Shown piece by piece: positions 34,289-41,129 of a stretch of 64,000 bases of DNA. The translations under genes and the position numbers were made by a program. The notes beneath the pieces are model-generated. The model saw nothing but the letters and a program-made list of their open reading frames with translations, was not told the DNA's origin and ran no database searches. Position 1 is the stretch's first letter; each line of letters begins with the position of its first letter. This DNA comes from an uncultured Porphyromonadaceae bacterium (GTDB taxonomy: Bacteria > Bacteroidota > Bacteroidia > Bacteroidales > Muribaculaceae): positions 1-64,000 of the forward strand of contig CAMWTJ010000002.1 in the NCBI GenBank assembly GCA_947177185.1, read 5' to 3'.

Positions 34289-34320
34289 AGCGGGGCTGCG
34301 CCGGTCGGCGCAGCCCCGCT
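34289..34320 (-). terminator. Terminator of the biotin-dependent (de)carboxylase gene
   Basis: A perfect 14-base stem, AGCGGGGCTGCGCC (34289-34302) with GGCGCAGCCCCGCT (34307-34320), has a 4-base loop. On the minus strand it is followed by TTGTTTTG. It lies just after the stop at 34339. Confidence 0.85.
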
Positions 34321-34338
34321 GTGGTTGGTGATTGCGGG

Positions 34339-36216
34339 TTAGTTTTCGAACTCAATGAGGAGCGCGTCCGTGCCCACCACGTCGCCGGGTTTCACGAAGA
34401 TGCGCTTCACGGTGGCTTCGCGCTCGGCGGTCACGTCGTTTTCCATCTTCATGGCCTCGTAGACGAGAAGCACGGTGTTTTTGCCCACCTTGTCGCCGGG
34501 CTTGACATTGACCTCAATCACGCGGCCACCCATAGGAGCGGAGATGGTGGGGCCGGTGACGGGTTCCTGCGGCACCTCGGGTTCTGCAGCCGCTTTTGCA
34601 GCCGCTTCTTCGGCAGCCTTGGCCTGGAAAGCCTCACCGCGACGCTTGGTGAGGTAGGGCTTGGCCACGTTGGGCAGCAGTTCGAGCAGCAGTTCTTCCT
34701 CACGGTTCTGTGCAAGTTTCACGCCGCCCATATCTGCGAGCACGGGGTTTTCGGGGCGCTTGTAGGAGTCCACGTCGTAGGGTTTTTCTACAGGCGAGCC
34801 GGTGATGCGTTCGCGGAAAGCCGGGTCGATAGCCACAGGGGTGTGGCCGTATTCGCCTTTCACGAGCGATATGAACTCATTGCTCTTGGTGGTATAGTCG
34901 GGCTTGCCGTTGCGGCGGTCGATGGCCACCATCACAGCCTGCGAGCCCACAATCTGGCTCGTGGGGGTAACGAGCGGCACCAGGCCGGCATCGCGGCGCA
35001 CCATGGGGATGAGGCGCATGGCGTCGTCCAGCAGGTCGTCGGCCTTGAGGGCTTTGAGCTGAGCCACCATGTTGGAGTACATGCCTCCGGGCACCTCTGC
35101 CTCTTTGACCAGTTCGTTGGGTTTCGGGAATCCGAAATACTGTTCGATAGCGTGGCAGGCGTCGAGCAGGGCGGCTTCGTCGCCGGCTTTTGCAGCCTCG
35201 ACTGCGCGGTTCACCTGCGCTTCGATTTCTGCGGGCAGCTTGTCGGTGAGCGGGTCGAACTCGCGGGGCATGCGGTCCTTGTTGAGGTCGAACGCGGCGA
35301 GCGACTTGCGTGCTTCGAGCAGCTGCTTGCGTATGGCGCCCACGGCTTCCATGTTGACGTCGATTTCCACGCCGAGCTTATTGGCGAAGAGATATACCAG
35401 CTCTATGGCGGGAGCGGCCGAGCCGCCTCCGAACCACCAGATGTTGGTGTCGAGGATGTCCACGCCGTTCAGAATGGCCATGATGCTTGCAGCCAGACCG
35501 TAGCCCGGGGTGCAGTGCGTGTGGAAATCCACGTCAACTTTCAGAGTGGCTTTGAGCTTGGATATGATGCTTGCGGCGCGCAGCGGGTTCACCAGGCCTG
35601 CCATGTCCTTGAGGGTGATGATTTTTGCACCGAGCGCTTCCATCTGTCTGGCTTTCTCCACGAAATACTCGTCGGTGAAGATTTGCTCGGGCATCTGGGG
35701 CTTGGCGCCGAAAAGGCGGGCGAAGAATCCGGGCTGGGGCAGAGTGGCGGGGTCGACTTTGGGGTCGACGGTATAGCACACGGCACCGTCGGCTATGCCG
35801 CCGAGCTCATTGATGAGGCGTATGCTTTCCTTTACGTTGTCGATGTCGTTGAGCGCGTCGAATATGCGCATCACGTTCAGACCGTTGGCGATAGCTTCCT
35901 TGTAGAATCCTTCGAGCACATAGTCGGGGTAGGGCTTGTAGCCGAAGAGATTGCGGCCGCGCGAGAGGGCCGAAAGCAGCGAGCGGCCTTTCATGGCCTT
36001 GGAGCAGGCGCGGAGGCGGTCCCACGGCGATTCGTCGAGGTAGCGCATCACGGAGTCGGGTACGGCGCCGCCCCATACTTCCATGATGTAGAAACCGGCG
36101 TTCTCATACAATGGCAGGAGCTTGTCTATCTCATTTTGGCTCAGGCGCGTTGCGAAGAGCGATTGCTGACCGTCGCGAAGCGTAAGGTCGCGAATTTTGA
36201 GTTTTCGCATTTCCAT
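34339..36216 (-). CDS. Oxaloacetate decarboxylase alpha / pyruvate carboxylase B-type subunit (biotinylated)
   Basis: A 625-residue biotin enzyme subunit. The N-terminal HMGL-like carboxyltransferase barrel has IRDLTLRDGQQSLFATR and the metal-binding VDFHTHCTPGYG. A central PYC/OADA domain follows. The C-terminal biotinyl domain (about 550-625) has VYEAMKMEND, with biotin attached to Lys about 590. An Ala/Glu-rich linker precedes it. It could be OadA of a sodium-pumping decarboxylase or the B subunit of a split pyruvate carboxylase; no beta or gamma membrane subunit or biotin carboxylase lies nearby, so the choice stays open. The gene stands alone, between two terminators and its own promoter. 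Confidence 0.88.
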   Translation of the reverse strand: MEMRKLKIRDLTLRDGQQSLFATRLSQNEIDKLLPLYENAGFYIMEVWGGAVPDSVMRYLDESPWDRLRACSKAMKGRSLLSALSRGRNLFGYKPYPDYVLEGFYKEAIANGLNVMRIFDALNDIDNVKESIRLINELGGIADGAVCYTVDPKVDPATLPQPGFFARLFGAKPQMPEQIFTDEYFVEKARQMEALGAKIITLKDMAGLVNPLRAASIISKLKATLKVDVDFHTHCTPGYGLAASIMAILNGVDILDTNIWWFGGGSAAPAIELVYLFANKLGVEIDVNMEAVGAIRKQLLEARKSLAAFDLNKDRMPREFDPLTDKLPAEIEAQVNRAVEAAKAGDEAALLDACHAIEQYFGFPKPNELVKEAEVPGGMYSNMVAQLKALKADDLLDDAMRLIPMVRRDAGLVPLVTPTSQIVGSQAVMVAIDRRNGKPDYTTKSNEFISLVKGEYGHTPVAIDPAFRERITGSPVEKPYDVDSYKRPENPVLADMGGVKLAQNREEELLLELLPNVAKPYLTKRRGEAFQAKAAEEAAAKAAAEPEVPQEPVTGPTISAPMGGRVIEVNVKPGDKVGKNTVLLVYEAMKMENDVTAEREATVKRIFVKPGDVVGTDALLIEFEN

Positions 36217-36244
36217 ATCTATTGTCTTTGGTGTGTAACTAATG

Positions 36245-36252
36245 CAAAATTA
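36245..36252 (-). promoter_or_regulatory. Promoter -7 box of the biotin-dependent (de)carboxylase gene
   Basis: TAATTTTG on the minus strand lies about 29 bases before the ATG at 36216. The region where a -33 element should sit is occupied by the palindrome at 36266-36289. Confidence 0.65.
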
Positions 36253-36265
36253 CATTAAATTGTCG

Positions 36266-36289
36266 AATTACGGAAATATTTCCGTAATT
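36266..36289. promoter_or_regulatory. Perfect 24-base palindrome, candidate operator
   Basis: AATTACGGAAAT followed directly by ATTTCCGTAATT is a perfect inverted repeat with no spacer. It sits 14 bases upstream of the -7 box of the 34339-36216 gene and 22 bases after the stop of the SPFH gene. The symmetry and position suit a dimeric regulator. It could instead be a weak, AT-rich terminator for the SPFH transcript, but no T-run follows. Confidence 0.6.
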
Positions 36290-36310
36290 ATTTTGCACCG
36301 TGTTGCTCCC

Positions 36311-37294
36311 TTATTTGTTGAACAGAGTCTTTATGGAACCGATGGACGACAGCACCGACGATGCCTCGTAGGGCACATAGACGGTCTTGTTGTCCTTGCC
36401 TGAGGTCATTTCGCGCAGGGTTTCGATATATTTCATGGCGAGCATGTAGGTGGCGGGGTCGGTCTGCGACGTGCTCACGGCCTGCGCCACGCGCAGTATG
36501 GCGTCTGCTTCGGCCTGTGCGTTCAGTATGATGGCCTGCGCCTCGCCTTCGGCGCGCAGTATTTCCGACTGCTTCACGGCTTCGGCCTGGTTGATGCGCG
36601 AGGCTTTTTCGCCTTCCGAGCGTAGTATCAGCGAGCGTTTTTCGCCTTCGGCGTTAAGGATTTCGGCGCGGCGGTTGCGTTCGGCCTGCATCTGTTTTTC
36701 CATGGCCACGCGCACGCTTTCGGGAGGTGTGATGTCCTGAAGCTCCACGCGGTTCACCTTCACGCCCCATTTGTTGGTGGCCTCGTCGAGTATCACCTGC
36801 AGTTTGCTGTTGATGGTATCGCGCGAGGTGAGTGTTTCGTCGAGTTCGAGCTCGCCTATCACATTTCGCAGCGATGTCTGTGTGAGTTTTTCGATGGCGT
36901 TGGGCAGGTTGTCTATCTCATAGACGGCTTTCTTAGGATCCACTACCTGGAAATAGAGCAGGGCGTTGATTTCGGTGGTCACGTTGTCGCGCGTGATTAC
37001 CTGCTGCGACGGAAAGTCGTAAACCTGTTCGCGCAGGTCAATGACCGGCGATGTGGTGGTGCGCACATACACGCGGCCGCCCACGCCGGTTTCGATACGG
37101 CGCGTGTAGATGGTCTTGGGTTTGTCGATGAAAGGGATAATGAAATTGAGGCCGGGGCCGAGCACGCTGTGGAAGCGCCCGAGGCGCTCCACCACGCATG
37201 TTTCCGACTGAGGCACCACGCGCACACCGGCGGAGATGATCACGATGGCGAGCACTACAAGCACGCCGGCAAAGATTAACGAACTGATTTCCAT
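36311..37294 (-). CDS. SPFH/stomatin-like membrane protein (QmcA type)
   Basis: A 327-residue protein with one N-terminal membrane helix (about 5-25), an SPFH/band 7 domain (about 26-190: VVPQSETCVVERLGRF, TTEINALLYFQV) and a long Ala/Glu-rich coiled coil (about 190-270, AERNRRAEILNAEGEKRS). Such proteins form ring- or raft-like assemblies in the membrane and often sit next to NfeD proteins, as here. Order in the operon is nfeD, a polytopic membrane protein, then this gene. Confidence 0.92.
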   Translation of the reverse strand: MEISSLIFAGVLVVLAIVIISAGVRVVPQSETCVVERLGRFHSVLGPGLNFIIPFIDKPKTIYTRRIETGVGGRVYVRTTTSPVIDLREQVYDFPSQQVITRDNVTTEINALLYFQVVDPKKAVYEIDNLPNAIEKLTQTSLRNVIGELELDETLTSRDTINSKLQVILDEATNKWGVKVNRVELQDITPPESVRVAMEKQMQAERNRRAEILNAEGEKRSLILRSEGEKASRINQAEAVKQSEILRAEGEAQAIILNAQAEADAILRVAQAVSTSQTDPATYMLAMKYIETLREMTSGKDNKTVYVPYEASSVLSSIGSIKTLFNK

Positions 37295-37354
37295 AATTAA
37301 TATAAGGTTTGAGGTTTGGAGTTGCTTGTGGGGCGCGCGGATGCGCGGGGGATG

Positions 37355-39064
37355 CTATTTTCTGGCGTAGGCCGTGGTGGCTACGTCGTTGGAAATCTGC
37401 GGCTGCATGCCGGCCGTGTCGACCGATGTGGGCGGCGCATATGGCGGAAACGCAGCCAGATAGGCGCCGCGGCGCGTATGCAGCACGAACGCGCGCAGCC
37501 GCTCGGCACCCGGCCTGCTGCCGCGTATGGCCTGCACTATGCGCTCGCGCACACCCATCGCCGACGGGTTCAGGCCGCTGAAATCGGCTTCCAGCACGGG
37601 CATGGAGTCTGTTCGGCAGTCGTCGAGCGGGCGGAAATAGAAGCCTTCGCCGCGATACATGCCTGCGGTGCCGGGCACGCGCCTCGAGGGCTCGAACAAG
37701 CGCTCGGGGTGGTTGATGAGGGCGTCGTAGTCGGCCGGCGACAGCGTCACGGGCAGGCGGTCGTAGCGGCCGGCGTATGCGGCATATGCTATGGTGCAGT
37801 AGCTGTACGGGTGAAAGCCTATGTGGGGTTGGTCCACAAAACCGGCCAGCAGGGCGCTCACGGCCGGATATTGCGGCAGCGCATACACGCCGTCGGGCGA
37901 CGACAGATACGTGTGCATGCTGTCGGTGTATATGGCGTAGCGCTGCCTGTCGGCGCGCGCCACGGCGCCGATATGTGCGGCCAGCAGCGCCAGAAGGACC
38001 ATATACAGCCCTGCGGCCGGCAGGCGGCGCAGCCGCGGAAGCCTTATGCGCGCCGATTGCCAGGCACGCACGGTCAGCAGCAGCGATGTGAGCTCCACGC
38101 AGGTGAGCGACGCATGGTGCGTGTGGGCATAGACACTCATGCCCACGCCCGTAGACCACGCGAAGCACAGCATGGCGTGCGCGCGCACGAACTCGCCTAT
38201 GCGGAGGCGGCGGCACGCGCACAGCGCGCCTGCCGACACGAGCAGCACCCAGAACAGTCGCGCGTGGGCGTAGCAGAACGGCAGAGTGGACAGCACGTGG
38301 CGCAGGCCATCCTCGCCGTGTTCGCCCATGCGGCTGAATGTGCCCGGGGCGAATGTGACAAGAGCTGTGCCGGCCCACAGCGATATAGTGAGCACTCCCG
38401 AGGGGCCGCGCGGAAACCGACGCTCGACACACAGCGGATACAGCGCGAACGCCGCCGAAAGGGGTATGGCGAACGCTTCGTTGCTCCATCCGGCCGACAA
38501 GCCGGCTATGGCCGCGGCTATATAATCGCGCGCGCCGCCCTGCGCCGATGCTCCCCAGTGGCGCCGCAGAAGCAGCACGGCCATGAACATGGCGGCCGGC
38601 CAAAGGTAGTTGAGAGCGAACGCTACGGCAAACCACGGGCCGAGCCGCGTGTCGATGGTGCCCGGAAACATGTACAGCACGGCCGCCACAACAAGCAGCC
38701 ACACCCACGGGCGGCGCCATCGGCTGCCAGCCAGGTAGCGCACTGTCAGGACAATGAATGTAAGAAATACTATGGTGTTGGCTACGCCGAAGGCTTTGTA
38801 GCCGAGTATGCCGTCGAAAATCTGCACGCACACATGCACCGGCCCGCGGCCGTTGACGTGCATGTAGTGGTAGGCCTGCGACTCGGCCACATCGCTCAGG
38901 CCGGCAATAGGGCGCAGCAGGCGCGGGTCGTTGAACTCGTGCGGGCCGTAGACGTTGCGGTAGAGCAGGTCGTCGATGGTATAGTCGCGGTTTGAGCTCA
39001 GCGCGAAGCATCCTGCCGCAGCTACCAGCAGGGTCAGAAAAATCAGAGCTGCGTTCAGTTTCAT
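37355..39064 (-). CDS. Polytopic membrane protein, DUF6056-like
   Basis: A 569-residue inner-membrane protein with about ten hydrophobic helices, beginning LIFLTLLVAAAGCFAL. The first loop has NRDYTIDDLLYRNVYGPHEF and HYMHVNGRGPVHVCVQ, which recall DUF6056 proteins and, loosely, GT-C-type membrane glycosyltransferases. The last 150 residues form a soluble, probably periplasmic domain. No catalytic role is established. Its ATG overlaps the nfeD stop by 4 bases, so it is translationally coupled between nfeD and the SPFH gene, a place not usually held by such a protein. Confidence 0.7.
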   Translation of the reverse strand: MKLNAALIFLTLLVAAAGCFALSSNRDYTIDDLLYRNVYGPHEFNDPRLLRPIAGLSDVAESQAYHYMHVNGRGPVHVCVQIFDGILGYKAFGVANTIVFLTFIVLTVRYLAGSRWRRPWVWLLVVAAVLYMFPGTIDTRLGPWFAVAFALNYLWPAAMFMAVLLLRRHWGASAQGGARDYIAAAIAGLSAGWSNEAFAIPLSAAFALYPLCVERRFPRGPSGVLTISLWAGTALVTFAPGTFSRMGEHGEDGLRHVLSTLPFCYAHARLFWVLLVSAGALCACRRLRIGEFVRAHAMLCFAWSTGVGMSVYAHTHHASLTCVELTSLLLTVRAWQSARIRLPRLRRLPAAGLYMVLLALLAAHIGAVARADRQRYAIYTDSMHTYLSSPDGVYALPQYPAVSALLAGFVDQPHIGFHPYSYCTIAYAAYAGRYDRLPVTLSPADYDALINHPERLFEPSRRVPGTAGMYRGEGFYFRPLDDCRTDSMPVLEADFSGLNPSAMGVRERIVQAIRGSRPGAERLRAFVLHTRRGAYLAAFPPYAPPTSVDTAGMQPQISNDVATTAYARK

Positions 39065-39519
39065 CCGGCCGTGCCGCTGACTTTCTCCACCGTAAGGACT
39101 ATACTGTCGTAGGAGTGTATGCGCACATGCTCTCCCACGGTGAAGCTGTCGGAGGGATTGAGCGCGCGTGCCTGCCAGTTGTCGCCGTAGGCCATGACGC
39201 GCCCCATTTGTCCGGGTTCGATGGACTTGACCACGCGCGCCTGCGTGCCCACCAGCGCATCCATGCCTGTGCGCGCCGCGCCTCCGCGTTCGGCCGCCTG
39301 ATGGTGCATGCGCTTGAAGTACGGTACAAGAACTATATACGCCACCACGGCCGAGAGCGCCGACAGCGACATCTGCGCCGCCACTCCCGCACCGCACAGC
39401 GATGCCACCAGAGCCACGACGCAGCCGATGGCAAGACACAGAGTCCAGACCATCTGAGAGAGTATTTCGACAGTCATCAGCACCGCCGCGACTGTCAGCC
39501 AAAGAATCCATGCTGTCAT
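39061..39519 (-). CDS. NfeD family membrane protein
   Basis: A 152-residue protein with two or three N-terminal membrane helices (about 3-65) and a C-terminal OB-fold (about 85-148: GTQARVVKSIEPGQMGRVMAYGDNWQARAL and GEHVRIHSYDSIVLTVEKV). NfeD proteins partner with SPFH proteins in membrane organisation, and such a gene (36311-37294) is in the same transcript. A near-match to the -7 box, TAACTTTA on the minus strand at 39534-39527, lies just upstream. Confidence 0.92.
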   Translation of the reverse strand: MTAWILWLTVAAVLMTVEILSQMVWTLCLAIGCVVALVASLCGAGVAAQMSLSALSAVVAYIVLVPYFKRMHHQAAERGGAARTGMDALVGTQARVVKSIEPGQMGRVMAYGDNWQARALNPSDSFTVGEHVRIHSYDSIVLTVEKVSGTAG

Positions 39520-39567
39520 AATGCCGTAAAGTTAGTTAAAATGTTTCAATACGGCAAGCACGGGACG

Positions 39568-39735
39568 CTATTTCTGCGATTTTGTCTTGGCTTTTGTCTT
39601 GGCGGCCGCAGCCAGCAGTTCGGGCGTGAGGCGTGTGCCGGTGTCGTTGATGCGCACGCGGTTCAGCTCGGCAGGGCTAAGCCGGTGCGCGCTTTCAGTC
39701 GGTTTCGGCTGAGCCGGTGTCGCTGTCGTTGTCAT
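39568..39735 (-). CDS. Possible small 55-residue protein
   Basis: An ATG at 39735 opens a frame that overlaps the last 41 bases of the VKOR-fusion gene in another frame and ends with TAG at 39570-39568. It fills most of the gap before nfeD. The product would have a Thr/Pro-rich start, a central RLSPAELNRVRINDTGTRL and a Lys-rich end (AKTKAKTKSQK). No homologue is known to me. It may be a real, translationally coupled small gene or only a chance frame. Confidence 0.35.
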   Translation of the reverse strand: MTTTATPAQPKPTESAHRLSPAELNRVRINDTGTRLTPELLAAAAKTKAKTKSQK

Positions 39736-40738
39736 CGTGCAGATATTTTATCAGGTTTGAATACTTGCTCAGCACCAGCAGCGCGGCCACGTAGACGGCT
39801 CCGAGCGCAAAAAACGATATGTGCGGCGGCCATGCCCCGCTGAAGCTCCCTCCGAAGAGATAGCAGAAAAACAGCAGCCACAGCGTGGCCTGCACGCCCA
39901 CGCACAGTGTGCACCAATGGTGTGCCACGAAGCGCTGATACGTGATGCTCCACACGGTGTAGGGCAGGCAGCACGCGTTTATGAGCGCAAGGTCGTGTAT
40001 GCGATCGGGATACAGAAGCAGAGTCAGCAGGCTCACGCCGAAATACGCCAGGCCCACCTCGCTCCAGTGGAATATGCCGAGAAACGTGGATGCGTCCGTG
40101 GCGAGAATCTTGTCGCAGCCGCCTTCCTGAAGCACCCCGCACACTGTGTCGCTCATGCGCGTGTGCACCCCCGCGGTCTTCTGCACGAGCATGAACGACA
40201 AGGCCAGGCCTGCCGTGTCGAGCAGCGTAAGGGCCACAGTGTACCACCGCCCCTCGAGCCCGTGCGCCACAAACATGTAGCCAAACACAGCAGCGAGCGC
40301 TATCCACACTCCCGCGTCGCGCAGGCGCGTCATGATTTCCAGGAAGCGGTGGCGGCGGTAGCCCGGCTCGCACGCCTGCGGACCCGCCTCGGCGAGCAGC
40401 ACTATGCCCGTCCAGGCGTCGGTGAAGTCGTCGAGGCGGGCCTGCTCGCGCTTTCCCTGCGTGGTGTAGCTCACGCTGTCGGGGCCCACACGCTCCACTA
40501 TCACCATGTCGCCCGTCTGCGTCTGCGCCACAAACGGCGGTTTCAGCTCTGCTATCTCGCCTTTGTCGGCTATCGCGTAGCCGCGGGCGTCGACGCCGTA
40601 GCTTTGCAGGAGTTTCGACAGCCCGAACAGCGTGCGGAACGGCATGCGCGCGTACTGCCGGTCGCTGTAGCCGCAGGTATGGCGCACGCCGAGGTCCTGC
40701 AGCCAGTCGGAAAACAGGCTTGCGGGAGAGGAAGACAT
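39695..40738 (-). CDS. Vitamin K epoxide reductase-like protein with degenerate C39-like domain
   Basis: A 347-residue fusion. Residues about 1-130 resemble the C39 cysteine peptidase domain, but the conserved His that normally follows PF-x-A is a Gln (PFVAQT) and no Cys stands in a proper CGxAC setting, so it is probably inactive. After about 140, four to five membrane helices form a VKOR domain with the paired loop cysteines CGVLQEGGC (C-x7-C), the conserved WSEVGLAYFG, and the active-site WCTLC. VKOR proteins re-oxidise thiol-disulfide partners, like DsbB. A thioredoxin gene with a DsbA-like CPHC site lies 12 bases upstream and is the likely partner. Confidence 0.85.
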   Translation of the reverse strand: MSSSPASLFSDWLQDLGVRHTCGYSDRQYARMPFRTLFGLSKLLQSYGVDARGYAIADKGEIAELKPPFVAQTQTGDMVIVERVGPDSVSYTTQGKREQARLDDFTDAWTGIVLLAEAGPQACEPGYRRHRFLEIMTRLRDAGVWIALAAVFGYMFVAHGLEGRWYTVALTLLDTAGLALSFMLVQKTAGVHTRMSDTVCGVLQEGGCDKILATDASTFLGIFHWSEVGLAYFGVSLLTLLLYPDRIHDLALINACCLPYTVWSITYQRFVAHHWCTLCVGVQATLWLLFFCYLFGGSFSGAWPPHISFFALGAVYVAALLVLSKYSNLIKYLHDDNDSDTGSAETD

Positions 40739-40750
40739 GGCCCGTGGCGT

Positions 40751-41059
40751 TTATTCGTAACCGTTTTCGAGGTACTTGTCGACGGTGCGCAGCAGTACCT
40801 CGCCTTCTATCTCGCCGCTCTGGCGCCACATCTCGCGGCCGTTGCGGTAGATGATGAACGTGGGCACGCTTTCCACCCCGGCCTCCGAGGCAGCTTCCTG
40901 CTCTTTGTCGATATCGAACTGATACACGGGCACCTGGTCGCCGAGCAGTTCCTTTACCTGCTCTACTATGGGCATCATGCGCCGGCAGTGGGGGCACCAC
41001 GAGGCGTAGAATTCAACAAGCACCGTGCCGGTGCTGCCTATTAAGGATTGATAGTTCAT
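40751..41059 (-). CDS. Thioredoxin-like protein with CPHC active site
   Basis: A 102-residue thioredoxin fold with VEFYASWCPHC (Cys22, Cys25) and the cis-proline SVPTF. The dipeptide between the cysteines is Pro-His, as in the oxidase DsbA, not Gly-Pro as in reducing thioredoxins. No signal peptide is seen with the start at 41059, and the longer start at 41098 does not create one. It sits directly upstream of the VKOR-like gene, so the pair may handle thiol oxidation, though the side of the membrane is unclear. Confidence 0.9.
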   Translation of the reverse strand: MNYQSLIGSTGTVLVEFYASWCPHCRRMMPIVEQVKELLGDQVPVYQFDIDKEQEAASEAGVESVPTFIIYRNGREMWRQSGEIEGEVLLRTVDKYLENGYE

Positions 41060-41129
41060 GAGGCAAGTGTTTTGAGGTTTGTGATATACAAACAACACCT
41101 ATACACGCCTCATTGTTGAAAACGGCGCA

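Noticed and set aside
34321-36258. A 645-residue open frame antisense to the biotin-dependent (de)carboxylase
   Set aside because: No domain is recognisable in it, and the opposite strand encodes a complete biotin enzyme with its own promoter and terminator.
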